Below are positions 1-9,088 of a DNA stretch of 64,000 nucleotides, piece by piece. The stretch covers positions 434,001 through 498,000 of the forward strand of contig NZ_JABAIA010000001.1 of assembly GCF_012641275.1 (NCBI RefSeq), in the 5' to 3' direction. Under the pieces are notes generated by a model. The model saw nothing but the letters and a program-made list of their open reading frames with translations, was not told the origin of the DNA and made no database searches. This DNA comes from Chitinophaga varians (GTDB lineage: Bacteria > Bacteroidota > Bacteroidia > Chitinophagales > Chitinophagaceae). The position numbers and the translations under genes are program-made. Position 1 is the stretch's first letter. Each line of letters begins with the position of its first letter.

Positions 1-564
1 ATCAAATGCCTGGGCAGCAAAGCATAGCTGTTGCGCCAGTTGTATCATGGACGCATTATTCAGTTGCCGGGCCTCTTCATGGATAATGCCGGCCGTACTG
101 CCGATATAGTTAAAGTCCATACCGGCGATCATCACCTTGTCCGCATGATGTTTATTAAAATTTCTTACCCATTCAAATAAGCCTTCCAGCTCGCGGGTTT
201 GCCAAAGGGCGATCAAATATTTCTTCATTCCCTCGTCTATCGGCTTGTCTGAATTAATCCATTGATCAAAGTAATAACAATCGCCGAAGGCATTCTCAAA
301 ACAGATAATGCGAAACCCTTTTTTTTCCACCAGTTGTTTAATAATATTGATCCTCAGTTCATTAAATTCCTTTGTACCATGCGTGCCTTCTCCGAGCCCC
401 ACAATTTTTTGATCCCCTATACTGTTAATCAGGGGTTGAAGCTGGCTGGCAGCAATAACGCTGCCCTTTATTTTCAGCGGAATGAGCGCTCTTTTAGCAT
501 CGGGCTGTGCAAGCAGCCGCACAGATAAAACCAGGGAGATAAGTAAGATAACGACGCGGTTCAT
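1..564 (-). CDS. Erythromycin esterase family protein, N-terminal part (runs off the left edge)
   Basis: The reading frame is open from an ATG at 564 to the window edge, giving 188 residues with the C-terminus missing. Residues 1-20 form a signal peptide (hydrophobic run ending at LLAQ). Residues 54-70 read IVGLGEGTHGTKEFNEL, the hallmark of the erythromycin esterase/succinoglycan-biosynthesis family, in which the conserved Glu (E59 here) and His (H62) lie in the active site. Family members hydrolyse macrolide lactones, but most Bacteroidota homologues have no known substrate, so macrolide resistance should not be assumed. It is divergent from the histidine kinase at 737. Confidence 0.85.
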   Translation of the reverse strand, partial: MNRVVILLISLVLSVRLLAQPDAKRALIPLKIKGSVIAASQLQPLINSIGDQKIVGLGEGTHGTKEFNELRINIIKQLVEKKGFRIICFENAFGDCYYFDQWINSDKPIDEGMKKYLIALWQTRELEGLFEWVRNFNKHHADKVMIAGMDFNYIGSTAGIIHEEARQLNNASMIQLAQQLCFAAQAFD

Positions 565-736
565 GTTTTTGGATTTTGTATGACACAAAACTACCTGCCG
601 TTGTTTCCCTTGCCAATTCTATTCTTTCTCCCGGCTGCTTTTTAAGACAAAAAAGGAAGGCAGCTGTTTTATCGCAAAATGGGACCGTTTCATCGCAAAA
701 AAAACTACGTACTGATATTTAGAATAGATTTACAGT

Positions 737-1828
737 ATGCAAACACATTCAGGATTGAAGACTGGCGGACTTCCACTGATATATGAAATCACGATATGGG
801 TGCTGTATGTCGGCACCTATAAATATGCCTATTATGTCGACAGGGTGGAAATTGCGCATAATGTCAGTATGTTTCCGTATCCCCAGGTAGCGATTTACGC
901 GCTCGCCATGTCCTTGTACTGGCTGTTGTACTACCGGGCAGCGGTGCCGTGGATACTGCGGCATAAAAAGCACTGGCTGCTGCTCATTGCTATTCTGCTT
1001 TTTGTATTGGTGCTTTCCATTCCCAACAACTACTTTGTCACCTGGATTTTCATGCAACTGAACGGCCAGGAGGAACTGCACCGGTTTTATGCGTCAGAAT
1101 TTGCGGTATATGCCCGGCGTATGGCGTATGGCAGAGGATGGTCCATGAATATCCTGGCCCCGGACCTCATCGCCTTTAGCTCCGTGGCCTTCTTACGGTA
1201 CGCCATTGAAAGCGAGCAAAGAAACTGGCAGATGGAACGTCAGAACTATCAATTAAAAATAGATGCTTTGAGAGCCAAAATAAATCCTCATTTCCTGTTT
1301 AACACCCTGAACAGTGTATATGGGATGACGTTATTAGGGAAAAAAGACGCCCCGGATTTTATTCTGCGGATGTCTGACGCCATGCGTTATATCCTGTATG
1401 AAAGCAGTGCAGAACGAGTGTTGCTTGAAAAAGAGGTGGCCTTTATTGAAAGTTACTTTGCCATAGAAAACCAACGCCTGGGAAATGTCCGGATACGTTT
1501 TGCATCCCAGGGCATAGACAGTAGCACCATGATAGCGCCACTGATACTGCTGCCTTTCATTGAAAACGCCATCAAACACGGAGCGCAGCATTTCCGGGAA
1601 AACGCGCAGATAGACAGTAAGATCACCTTACAGGAAAACCGGTTGTATTTCGAAATCGCCAACGATGTGCATGATAATCCTGACATACTGAAAGGCCCCA
1701 AGGGCGTGGGAATGGAAAATGTCAGAGCCAGGCTGGAACTGTGTTATCCCGGCAAATACATTTTAAAGATCGACGAAGGGAACAAGCAGTACAAAGTTTA
1801 TTTATCAATTGATTTGAATCTTTCATGA
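737..1828 (+). CDS. LytS-type sensor histidine kinase
   Basis: This 363-residue membrane sensor has an N-terminal half with several hydrophobic segments (about residues 8-155) followed by a short coiled linker and a His_kinase domain (PF06580 type). The phospho-acceptor motif NPHFLFNTLNSVYG places the active His at residue 185, and an HATPase lobe with PFIENAIKHG and a G-x-G near GPKGVGMENV completes the kinase. The stop overlaps the ATG of the response regulator by 4 bases, so the two are translationally coupled and form a pair. The signal is unknown. These kinases typically control cell-envelope or uptake genes in Bacteroidota; the target here cannot be read from sequence. Confidence 0.93.
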   Translation: MQTHSGLKTGGLPLIYEITIWVLYVGTYKYAYYVDRVEIAHNVSMFPYPQVAIYALAMSLYWLLYYRAAVPWILRHKKHWLLLIAILLFVLVLSIPNNYFVTWIFMQLNGQEELHRFYASEFAVYARRMAYGRGWSMNILAPDLIAFSSVAFLRYAIESEQRNWQMERQNYQLKIDALRAKINPHFLFNTLNSVYGMTLLGKKDAPDFILRMSDAMRYILYESSAERVLLEKEVAFIESYFAIENQRLGNVRIRFASQGIDSSTMIAPLILLPFIENAIKHGAQHFRENAQIDSKITLQENRLYFEIANDVHDNPDILKGPKGVGMENVRARLELCYPGKYILKIDEGNKQYKVYLSIDLNLS

Positions 1829-2502
1829 TACACTGTATTATAGTAGATGACGAGCCTATCGCTCATGAAATTCTGGAAGAATATATACTGCGTTGCGGAC
1901 GCATTACCATCGTGGGCCATGCCCGCAATGCCGTGGAGGCGCTTGCATTGCTGGAGAAATACGCCATAGACCTGATCTTTTTAGACATACAAATGCCGCT
2001 GATCAGTGGCCTTACCTTTTTAAAAAACCTGGAACGTCCTCCCGCAGTGATTTTCACCACGGCTTACCAGGAATATGCGATCGATGGTTTTGAACTGAAC
2101 GCAGTAGATTATCTCTTAAAACCTTTCTCCTATGACCGGTTTTTGAAGGCCATTGATAAAATAAAGACGGAGAAAACGGTTACGCCGGAGCGCAGTTATT
2201 TTTTTTCCAATAATAACCGTTCCACTGAAAAGATATACCATGATGATATCCTGTACATCGAAGCTGTGGGAGACTATATGAAGATCCATCTCTCAGACAG
2301 GTATTTGCTGCAACGGTCAACATTAAAGGCGCTGGAAGAGGAATTGCCTGCTGATGAATTTATCAGGGTGCATAAATCCTACATTGTTCCGGTAAAGAAG
2401 ATCATCGCGATTAAAAAAGATACCCTTTATCTTTCCAAGAGCCTGACGATCCCTGTCAGCCAGTCATACAAAGAACAACTAATCCAAAAATTCAGGGTAT
2501 AA
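1825..2502 (+). CDS. LytTR-family response regulator
   Basis: This 225-residue protein has a receiver domain (about 1-118) with an acidic DDE cluster at the start, the phospho-acceptor D54 in LIFLDIQMP, a conserved Thr in FTTAYQEYA and Lys in LLKPF. A LytTR DNA-binding domain follows (about 130-225), including IRVHKSYIV. It is the partner of the overlapping kinase upstream. LytTR proteins bind pairs of short direct repeats near promoters; no target was identified. Confidence 0.95.
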   Translation: MIHCIIVDDEPIAHEILEEYILRCGRITIVGHARNAVEALALLEKYAIDLIFLDIQMPLISGLTFLKNLERPPAVIFTTAYQEYAIDGFELNAVDYLLKPFSYDRFLKAIDKIKTEKTVTPERSYFFSNNNRSTEKIYHDDILYIEAVGDYMKIHLSDRYLLQRSTLKALEEELPADEFIRVHKSYIVPVKKIIAIKKDTLYLSKSLTIPVSQSYKEQLIQKFRV

Positions 2503-2526
2503 CATCTCCTTCCTCCATAAAAAATA

Positions 2527-2551
2527 ACAGCCGGACGTATTGTCCGGCTGT
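2527..2551 (-). terminator. Intrinsic terminator between convergent genes
   Basis: A 10-bp perfect stem (2527-2536 with 2542-2551) has a 5-base loop. Read on the minus strand it is followed by a T-rich run (TTATTTTTTATG), so it best serves the diheme cytochrome gene that ends at 2575 and may also stop the response-regulator transcript. Confidence 0.7.
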
Positions 2552-2574
2552 CTAATGTTATGCTTAACTGCTGT

Positions 2575-3630
2575 TTACTGACGGGGCATCCCGGCCACCC
2601 ACTGACGTATCAACGCTACGCCCTCTTTGTGGATCACAGTACGCGCCAGTTCCGGCATGGCCGTACCCGGCTCTGTGCTGTTCATCCGGTGTACCAGTAT
2701 AGAATGCACCGGGTCGCCGGGGATCACGTCGTAGTCCAGTCCTCCGGCGCCGCCGCCGGCAGATACCGGCTGTTTCATGATACCGAGCTGGTCATGGCCG
2801 GTTTGCTCGTATTCGAGGAACAGTCCGGTATTAAACGCGTCGCCGCCTTTTGTGTGGCAGTGGGCGCAGTTCACATCGAGGTAGGCCCTGGCGCGCTGGT
2901 CAACGGAGTAGTGCGTACTGTCTTTCCAATCTGGCAGCTGCGGCACGTCTTTCAATGCCGGCATCCCCTGCAACATACCGGCAGCGGCCCATTGCTGCAG
3001 CTGGTTGGACGCCTGTCCTGCCAGCGTGAAATTGAGATTGCGCGCTTTCGGTCCGATGGGCGTCAGTACGCTGTTGTTGATATGGCAACGTTTACAGTCA
3101 TTGGTATTGGGCATCTGGTAGGTAGTGGAAATTTTTTCTCCGTTATCGTCCAGCAGGGTGATCGGAATTTTTTTGCCCAGTATCCACTTCACCGCGTCTG
3201 TCTGTTGATCGTTCCAGAGATAGTTCATTACTTTCCAGCCCTTGCCAGCCGGATCTTTGAACAGCAGCCGTGTTTCTATCATCACCTTCTTATGTTCCGG
3301 ACTGGTATACGCGAAGTTTTTGATGATAAAAGTGGAGTCCGGAAAATCCAGTGCGCCATGGGTGGTATATTTCGCCGCTTTGCCTTCCGGCAGCACCACG
3401 AAACGGTCTTTTACCGCATAGTCGGTAAACAGTGGCGTTGACAGCTCATAACGCACCACGCCTTTACGGGGAACCAGCGCTTTCAGCTCGCCCGTAAAAA
3501 ATCCATAATCAGACAGTTTTTCTTTAAACGCAAAACCGGTGTTTCCCTGGCCCGCAGGTTTCTGCTGGCAGCTGTTGAGCCATGCCAGCAGGGAAACAAA
3601 CATCAATAACAGCAAACAAGGCTTCCTCAT
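2575..3630 (-). CDS. SO_2930-like diheme c-type cytochrome lipoprotein
   Basis: This 351-residue exported protein has a signal peptide with a lipobox-like end (LAWLNSC, Cys about 21). Two CxxCH haem-attachment motifs are visible: CKRCH at 179-183 and CAHCH at 255-259. The layout (N-terminal beta-rich region, then two haems far apart) matches the HNE_0200/SO_2930 family. In many Bacteria that family sits next to a parallel beta-helix protein and a TonB-dependent receptor, as here. An electron-transfer role at the cell surface or periplasm is likely, perhaps in oxidation of an imported substrate, but the substrate is unknown. It is the last gene of a probable three-gene minus-strand set (69-base gap upstream). 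Confidence 0.85.
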   Translation of the reverse strand: MRKPCLLLLMFVSLLAWLNSCQQKPAGQGNTGFAFKEKLSDYGFFTGELKALVPRKGVVRYELSTPLFTDYAVKDRFVVLPEGKAAKYTTHGALDFPDSTFIIKNFAYTSPEHKKVMIETRLLFKDPAGKGWKVMNYLWNDQQTDAVKWILGKKIPITLLDDNGEKISTTYQMPNTNDCKRCHINNSVLTPIGPKARNLNFTLAGQASNQLQQWAAAGMLQGMPALKDVPQLPDWKDSTHYSVDQRARAYLDVNCAHCHTKGGDAFNTGLFLEYEQTGHDQLGIMKQPVSAGGGAGGLDYDVIPGDPVHSILVHRMNSTEPGTAMPELARTVIHKEGVALIRQWVAGMPRQ

Positions 3631-3699
3631 CTCGCTAAAAAATTAAATCTACAGTCACCCGATAATCAAATGATCAAATGACCCACTATCAAAATAACA

Positions 3700-4980
3700 T
3701 TACTTACATAAGAACGGTGTCACATCAGTATCCGGGCGCCATTCTTTGGTACCCATCTGCAGGGCATGCACATTTACAAACAGGTTTGGCTGTTGCTGGC
3801 GGATACAGATGGAATCGGGATTGGCGGCGTTACCTTTTGTCAGCACGTTGCTGGTGATACCGTCGTAGGTAATGAAAGGCAGGCGGGCATTTTTACGGGC
3901 AGGGTCTTGTGCGTTCAACTGTTGTTCAAGTCCAACCAGTATTTTACCGGTATGGTGCTCATAGACAGCTGGTGGAAAGCTGTCGCCCACCTGCATTTCA
4001 TTGTCGTGGATGCGAATGTTCTTAGGTATAGGGTCATAGTGGTCGTTCATTTTAGCGCCCGCATTGGAATCAATAAAAAATCCGGACACCACGGAAATAG
4101 CGCTGGAATTATTGTTGATAATGCGGTTATTGTACAGCTCAATATCGGAGGCTGACAGTATCACCACTCCACTGCCGGGAGCGGCGTTTCCCACGCCCCA
4201 GGTAGATCCGAAACTGCCTGCTTTGGCGAAATTACGTTCGTTGTTGTCGTGGAAATGGTTGTTATAGGCTTTCACATGGCCGCCGCGCTGAGACAGGTCC
4301 GGCAGGTCAAAAATGAGGAAGCCGGCGGTGTTTCCATAGAAGTCGTTGTCATACACCTGTGCGTTGGACGTATTTTCTATTTCACAACCGGCCACATTTT
4401 TATAAGCCTTGCATTTGCGCACGATGGCGCTGTCAGTCTGTCCTACGTAGATGCCGGCATCGGAAGCGCCTTGTGCGTAACAGTTTTCTATCAGCACATT
4501 TTTGCACATCACGGGATAGATGGCGTAACCGCCGCTGGTGGAGTCAGACACTGACCAGATGGCGTGCAGGTAGGTGATGACCACCTCCCGGCTTTTATTT
4601 ATTTTGATGAGGTCTCCTTTAGAGTCTTTCAGTGTCATGCCGTGGATAGAGAAGCCGTTCACGTCAGTCACGCGGATGCCTTCACCGCCCTGGCTCTGGG
4701 AGGAGAAGTCCAGCACCGTTTTATCGGGGCCGGCGCCTTCTATGCGGATATGTTTCACCTGTGCGATGCTCAGGTTATCGAACTTATAGGTCCCTTCTTT
4801 CAGATAGATGCTGCTGCTGTCTTTGAGGGTCAGGAAAGCTTCGGCTATTTTCGTTTCGTCACCGGGGCCGAAAGAGAGTTTTGTTTTGTAGCCGTCCTTG
4901 TCTTCCTGCGACGAGTGGCATGCCATCAGCAGGCCTGCCAGGGCGAGGGCCAGGATAGGATATCTGTTGTATCGTTTCAT
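3700..4980 (-). CDS. Parallel beta-helix lipoprotein (SO_2929-like)
   Basis: This 426-residue lipoprotein has a signal peptide ending in the lipobox LAGLLMAC (Cys21). From about residue 60 to 330 it shows repeated short beta-strand coils with N and D turns (for example VLIENCYAQG, VYDNDFYGNTAGFLIFDLP, IRIHDNEMQVG), typical of right-handed parallel beta-helix proteins of the pectate-lyase or NosD fold. The family (TIGR03805 type) is almost always paired with the diheme cytochrome found immediately downstream. Whether it binds or cleaves a polysaccharide cannot be decided; no classical lyase catalytic set was recognised. A 23-base gap separates it from the TonB receptor upstream. Confidence 0.85.
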   Translation of the reverse strand: MKRYNRYPILALALAGLLMACHSSQEDKDGYKTKLSFGPGDETKIAEAFLTLKDSSSIYLKEGTYKFDNLSIAQVKHIRIEGAGPDKTVLDFSSQSQGGEGIRVTDVNGFSIHGMTLKDSKGDLIKINKSREVVITYLHAIWSVSDSTSGGYAIYPVMCKNVLIENCYAQGASDAGIYVGQTDSAIVRKCKAYKNVAGCEIENTSNAQVYDNDFYGNTAGFLIFDLPDLSQRGGHVKAYNNHFHDNNERNFAKAGSFGSTWGVGNAAPGSGVVILSASDIELYNNRIINNNSSAISVVSGFFIDSNAGAKMNDHYDPIPKNIRIHDNEMQVGDSFPPAVYEHHTGKILVGLEQQLNAQDPARKNARLPFITYDGITSNVLTKGNAANPDSICIRQQQPNLFVNVHALQMGTKEWRPDTDVTPFLCK

Positions 4981-5003
4981 ATGATTTCCATTTTTATAAA
5001 TGA

Positions 5004-7754
5004 TTAAAATACGTTGTATGCAAAGCTGGCATAGTACATAGCGCCGATGGCCGGGCTACCGAAACCGTTGCGGTAATACACATTGGTGATGTTGGTACCG
5101 CCCAGCTTAATCCTGCAATGCGCCTGCAACAGCCGGTAGCTGATCTGCGCATCTATCACGGAAGAGGCTGGCACGTTACCGGCAGCGAACCCTATCTGAT
5201 AAAAATAACCCGGACGGTAACGGAAAGTTGTACTGAAAGCAAAACGTTCCTTGTTACCAAAGCCGGTGTTGCCAAAATCAATATTGAACTTATAATTAGG
5301 CGTATTAAAATTGTTGACCTGGCTGTTGTTCCTGTTTTTGAGGAAGTCGGACGAGAAATTGACTTTCCCCATAAAGTTGTGTGTCATGTCCACGGCTACG
5401 CTGGCGGCATAACCGTAGGTGTTCACCTTCTCGGCGCCGTTGTAGGCAATGTTATAGGACATGTAAGTGCTGTGGTCCTTGAAGGCGGCCGGATCATCGG
5501 TACCGGGCGTATTAGCTACGTTCACATAACCGATAAAATTTTTCCAGGTGGCGTAGTAGCCCAGCACATCTATCAGTATACATTTAGCGATCAGGGAGGA
5601 ATAACCTAACTCGAACGCATCTACGGACTGTGGCTTGATATCGCTGAGGGCGAACTTTTGTAGGTCAGCCGGATTGTTACTTTGCTGGTATTTGGTGACG
5701 CTTTCCAGGGTATAGGCCGGATAGCGGTCGAACTGGTATACGCCGTTGAGCAGCCGGGAAGAGCCACCGGAGGCGAAGCTGTTGTAATCTACCGGCGTGC
5801 TTTGCAGCGCCTGGATGTTGGACGGGAAGCTGTAGGCGTTCTGGTAGGAGAAACGGATAAAGCTTTCGCGGTTGACCTCTCCTACTGCCGATGCCCTGGT
5901 GGTGATACGCGGCTTTTCAAAGAGGGTGTTTTTATCGTACCGGAAAGCGGCGCTCAGGCTCAGTTTATCTTTCAGCACTTTTTTGGTGGCGTGGACGTAG
6001 GCGCTGTATTCCGCCACATCGATAGGACCGTCGTTATCGGGGAACAGGGTGCCTTTGGAGTCGAGGCGGTACAGGCGGTAGTTGAGGCCGGCAATAAGTT
6101 CCGCGAATTTCACGAGGTGGGTGAAATTATACTGTGCTTCTACGTTATACAGTTTGCTTTTATCGAGGAACAGCGTGCCTCCTTTGGAAGTGGGCAGGGA
6201 CGCAATGCTGTCTTTCAGGTGTTGGAACAGGGGGCTGGACGCGTCCGGGCGGCCCTGGTCTGCAAAAGCCCGGGCGATGTTGCTTGCATCGAGGTAACTT
6301 TTACCACCGGCCATGGCTTCCAGCAGCGCGCCGGTGTATTGCGGGTACCAGCCGTCGTTGGTGGCCGGGTTGAAGCTGGGTTTCCAGGCTTCATTGATCA
6401 GTTGTGCGGTAGGACTGGCGATGATGGTGTTACCGGAGTTTTCGCGGGTGGTATAGCCTCTGAGGAACCAGTGTTCCGCTTTCAGTTCCGCACGGTACTG
6501 GCCCAGTTCGAAGTTGGTGAGGGCATAACGGGTATCGTTGCTGTACACTGCATTGCCTTTACCGAAGGTGCCGGAGATGATCGCTTCCAGCCGGGGCCGG
6601 ATTTTGTACCGTAGTTCCACGTTGGCCTTTAATAATTTGGCGTCGTTGCTCAGGTAGCCGTATTCCGGGTAACCGGTACGGGCCACATAGTTGCTGCCGT
6701 TTTGCAGCAGCGGGTTGATGACAGGCCCCAGTTCCGGCGTCTGTTGCAATGCCGCCTGCAGGAACGGGTTGATGTCCACCATGGTTTTACTACCATACAT
6801 ATTCACCCCGTTGTATTTGGGGTCGGTGAGCGGGCCGCCGGGGCCGTTGGTATTGGTCGTATCAGTGGCCATCCATTCTTTGGCCTGGATATACTGCACG
6901 TTGATCTTAAACGCGAATTTGTCGCTCACTTTTTTGGCCCAGCGGACGGTCCAGTCATAATAAGGCGATGGCCCAAACGGATCATTAGACTTGCCTTTGC
7001 TGACATGGTTCACGCCCTGGGTGATCTGGGCGCTGAGGCCCTGGTATTTGAACGGGTCTTTGCCGGTCATGACGAGGGTGCCGTTGAGGCCGCGGGAGCC
7101 ATAGAGGGCAGAAGAGGCGCCGGAGAGCACTTCAAGGTTGTCCACGTCCAGTTCTGTGAGGCCGATAGCCGTGCCGAGGGGGAAGTTGAGGCCGGGGGCC
7201 TGGTTGTCCATCCCGTCAACGATCTGGGTGAAATTGGTGTTGCCGCTGGTATTAAAACCACGAGTAGTGATAGTAGTGAAGGTAAGGCTGGAAGTGGTGA
7301 CGTCTACCCCTTTGAGGCCCTGTATCATATTAAAATAACTGGGCTGTGGGGAGTTGATGATTTCTTTGGTGCTGATCCGTTCGATAGTGACGGGGGATTC
7401 AATCTTCTTTTGTGTAAAGCGGCTGGCGGAGACCACCACTTCCCGGCCGAGCACGGACACAGGGGTGAGCTCTATTTTCAGTGGGCCGGCACTACTGACG
7501 ATCACCTCTTTGGTTTCAAATCCAAGGGAGGAAAAAACCAGGGTAACGGGATACTGTTTTTTTACAGAAAAGCGGAAGTTGCCCTGATCATTGGTATAGT
7601 CGCCGTTAGGCGCTTCTTTCATGGTCACTGATACGGCGGGGACCACCTCTTTGGTGTCCGCATTGCGCACGTTGCCCGAGACCGTGATCTGGGCCTGCGA
7701 CAGATGGATAAAACCCATCAGACAAATAATGGTTGATAATAAGACTTTGAACAT
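5004..7754 (-). CDS. TonB-dependent receptor with carboxypeptidase-regulatory-like domain
   Basis: From the ATG at 7754 the protein has 916 residues. A longer frame begins at 7820, but the internal start gives a clean signal peptide (MFKVLLSTIICLMGFIHLSQAQ) and is preferred. Domain order is a CarboxypepD_reg-like beta-sandwich (about 23-105), a plug (about 115-230, with LEVLSGASSALYGSRGLNG) and a 22-strand outer-membrane barrel ending in aromatic residues (SFAYNVF). It imports an unknown ligand using TonB energy. With the beta-helix protein and diheme cytochrome downstream it forms the usual SO_2929/SO_2930-type neighbourhood. No SusD homologue is present, which argues against a classical glycan-uptake locus. 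Confidence 0.92.
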   Translation of the reverse strand: MFKVLLSTIICLMGFIHLSQAQITVSGNVRNADTKEVVPAVSVTMKEAPNGDYTNDQGNFRFSVKKQYPVTLVFSSLGFETKEVIVSSAGPLKIELTPVSVLGREVVVSASRFTQKKIESPVTIERISTKEIINSPQPSYFNMIQGLKGVDVTTSSLTFTTITTRGFNTSGNTNFTQIVDGMDNQAPGLNFPLGTAIGLTELDVDNLEVLSGASSALYGSRGLNGTLVMTGKDPFKYQGLSAQITQGVNHVSKGKSNDPFGPSPYYDWTVRWAKKVSDKFAFKINVQYIQAKEWMATDTTNTNGPGGPLTDPKYNGVNMYGSKTMVDINPFLQAALQQTPELGPVINPLLQNGSNYVARTGYPEYGYLSNDAKLLKANVELRYKIRPRLEAIISGTFGKGNAVYSNDTRYALTNFELGQYRAELKAEHWFLRGYTTRENSGNTIIASPTAQLINEAWKPSFNPATNDGWYPQYTGALLEAMAGGKSYLDASNIARAFADQGRPDASSPLFQHLKDSIASLPTSKGGTLFLDKSKLYNVEAQYNFTHLVKFAELIAGLNYRLYRLDSKGTLFPDNDGPIDVAEYSAYVHATKKVLKDKLSLSAAFRYDKNTLFEKPRITTRASAVGEVNRESFIRFSYQNAYSFPSNIQALQSTPVDYNSFASGGSSRLLNGVYQFDRYPAYTLESVTKYQQSNNPADLQKFALSDIKPQSVDAFELGYSSLIAKCILIDVLGYYATWKNFIGYVNVANTPGTDDPAAFKDHSTYMSYNIAYNGAEKVNTYGYAASVAVDMTHNFMGKVNFSSDFLKNRNNSQVNNFNTPNYKFNIDFGNTGFGNKERFAFSTTFRYRPGYFYQIGFAAGNVPASSVIDAQISYRLLQAHCRIKLGGTNITNVYYRNGFGSPAIGAMYYASFAYNVF

Positions 7755-7904
7755 CAGGGTGGAATTTAGACAGGTTGACAAAGGCGATATTACCAAAAAC
7801 ACCCGTGGCAACGTGCCCACGGCGGCGGGTTTGGGGTGAAATCAGGCACATATGGGGCGAAAATTGGATTTACGAATTTTGGTATTTTGAGATTTTAGTA
7901 CTGA

Positions 7905-8051
7905 GCGACTACTGAGGGACGGGCTGTTGGTTACATTGCCATTTCGGTATTTGGTGACTACTGAGGGACGGGCTGTTGGTTACTTTGCCATTTCGGTATT
8001 TAGCGACTACTGAGGGACGGGCTGTTGGTTATTTTGCCATTTCGGTCTGTT
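7905..8051. repeat. Three tandem 49-bp direct repeats
   Basis: Units start at 7905, 7954 and 8003 and are nearly identical over 49 bases each (core GACTACTGAGGGACGGGCTG followed by TTGGTTA and TTGCCATTTCGGT). Differences are few: g/t at position 2, ac/at/tt near position 30, and the last unit diverges in its final bases. They lie in the 345-base gap between the TonB receptor start and the LytTR regulator end. There are no spacers, so this is not a CRISPR array. Nothing else was recognised in this gap. Confidence 0.9.
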
Positions 8052-8099
8052 GATATTGGATAATGGTAGCAGGACGGGTATCGGGTATCATGTCGGTCA

Positions 8100-9008
8100 T
8101 CAGCCGAAGGCTGACTGAAACACCGGCAGGTAAGTACCGGACACGGGAACGGGGGTATCTTCCATGCCTTCGATATGTAACAAACACCCTTTTGAATTTT
8201 TCTTAAAAAGTACCACTTTAGAGAGATTGACCAGATAGGACCGGTGGGCGCGGGCGAAGCCGTTGGCCGTCAGTTGTAATTCCATTTTTTTGAGGGGCAC
8301 TCTCACCAGTTCTTTGCTGACAGCAGCACCGTTGCGATAGAACACCTGCACATAATTATCTTCTGCTTTGATCATCAGCAGTTTGGCAGGATGTACTGAC
8401 AAGACGGTCTTTCCCTGTTCATCTTTGATTTGCAGGCAGCTGTCCGGCACGGGCGCCGGCAGTGGCGCCGGAATGTCCGCTACCGGGGCAGGTAGCACGG
8501 GTATTTGTGACACCCTGTTTTCCAGTGATTTCAACTGCTTATATTTCTCCCGGGAGAAAAACCAGAGCAGGGAGATCATATAAGGCAGGGGCATGATGAG
8601 CGCAGTATATCGAAGGGTGTTGATAAATTCGCTCCAGGTGAAGAAAAAAGTGTCGGTCAGCAGTACGTCCACCATGGTCACGATAGATGCCACCAGTACG
8701 ATTTCGCCCAGCAGCCAAAACAGGTAGGTGGCGTTGGTGAGCCTGCGGCGGATTTTCCAGCCTGCCAGCAGAAATTGTGAAACCGTAAGCCCCAGTATGC
8801 CGCAACCGGTAAATATGCCGAAGAACACCACCAGGTGCAGATGTTGCCCTTCATACCACATATTGATATTAAAGGGCAGGAAAATATACATGAAGCAAAA
8901 ACTGAAAACACTGCAGAAAACGATCAGTTCAATCCTGTTCCGAACAGGGTCCAGTAGGCTGAAGCGGGGCTGATCTGCGACCAGCGGGAGTGTTGGCAAG
9001 CTTTTCAT
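8100..9008 (-). CDS. Membrane-anchored LytTR DNA-binding regulator
   Basis: This protein has 302 residues from the ATG at 9008. An upstream in-frame ATG at 9101 would overlap the divergent gene, so the shorter form is chosen. Four hydrophobic segments (about 20-155) are followed by a Pro/Ala-rich linker (about 180-205) and a C-terminal LytTR domain (about 210-302) containing MIKAEDNYVQVFYRNG and FARAHRSYLVNL. There is no receiver domain, so it is a one-component membrane regulator that probably senses through its membrane part. The targets are unknown; the adjacent divergent membrane protein is a possible one. Confidence 0.85.
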   Translation of the reverse strand: MKSLPTLPLVADQPRFSLLDPVRNRIELIVFCSVFSFCFMYIFLPFNINMWYEGQHLHLVVFFGIFTGCGILGLTVSQFLLAGWKIRRRLTNATYLFWLLGEIVLVASIVTMVDVLLTDTFFFTWSEFINTLRYTALIMPLPYMISLLWFFSREKYKQLKSLENRVSQIPVLPAPVADIPAPLPAPVPDSCLQIKDEQGKTVLSVHPAKLLMIKAEDNYVQVFYRNGAAVSKELVRVPLKKMELQLTANGFARAHRSYLVNLSKVVLFKKNSKGCLLHIEGMEDTPVPVSGTYLPVFQSAFG

Positions 9009-9088
9009 ACCATGGAGTATTTCGATATTTAATTTACGTTTTTTCACGCAAAACGACAAAGCAGCCGTGAAAGTAATACATTCGTTAT

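Noticed and set aside
2560..3441. A 293-residue plus-strand frame
   Set aside because: Antisense to the diheme cytochrome gene, whose CxxCH motifs fix the coding strand.
5682..7631. Two plus-strand frames of about 310 residues each
   Set aside because: Both are antisense to the TonB-dependent receptor and show low-complexity Gly/Val/Phe-rich translations typical of shadow frames.
7905..8051. CRISPR array
   Set aside because: The 49-bp units abut directly with no unique spacers, and no cas genes are near.
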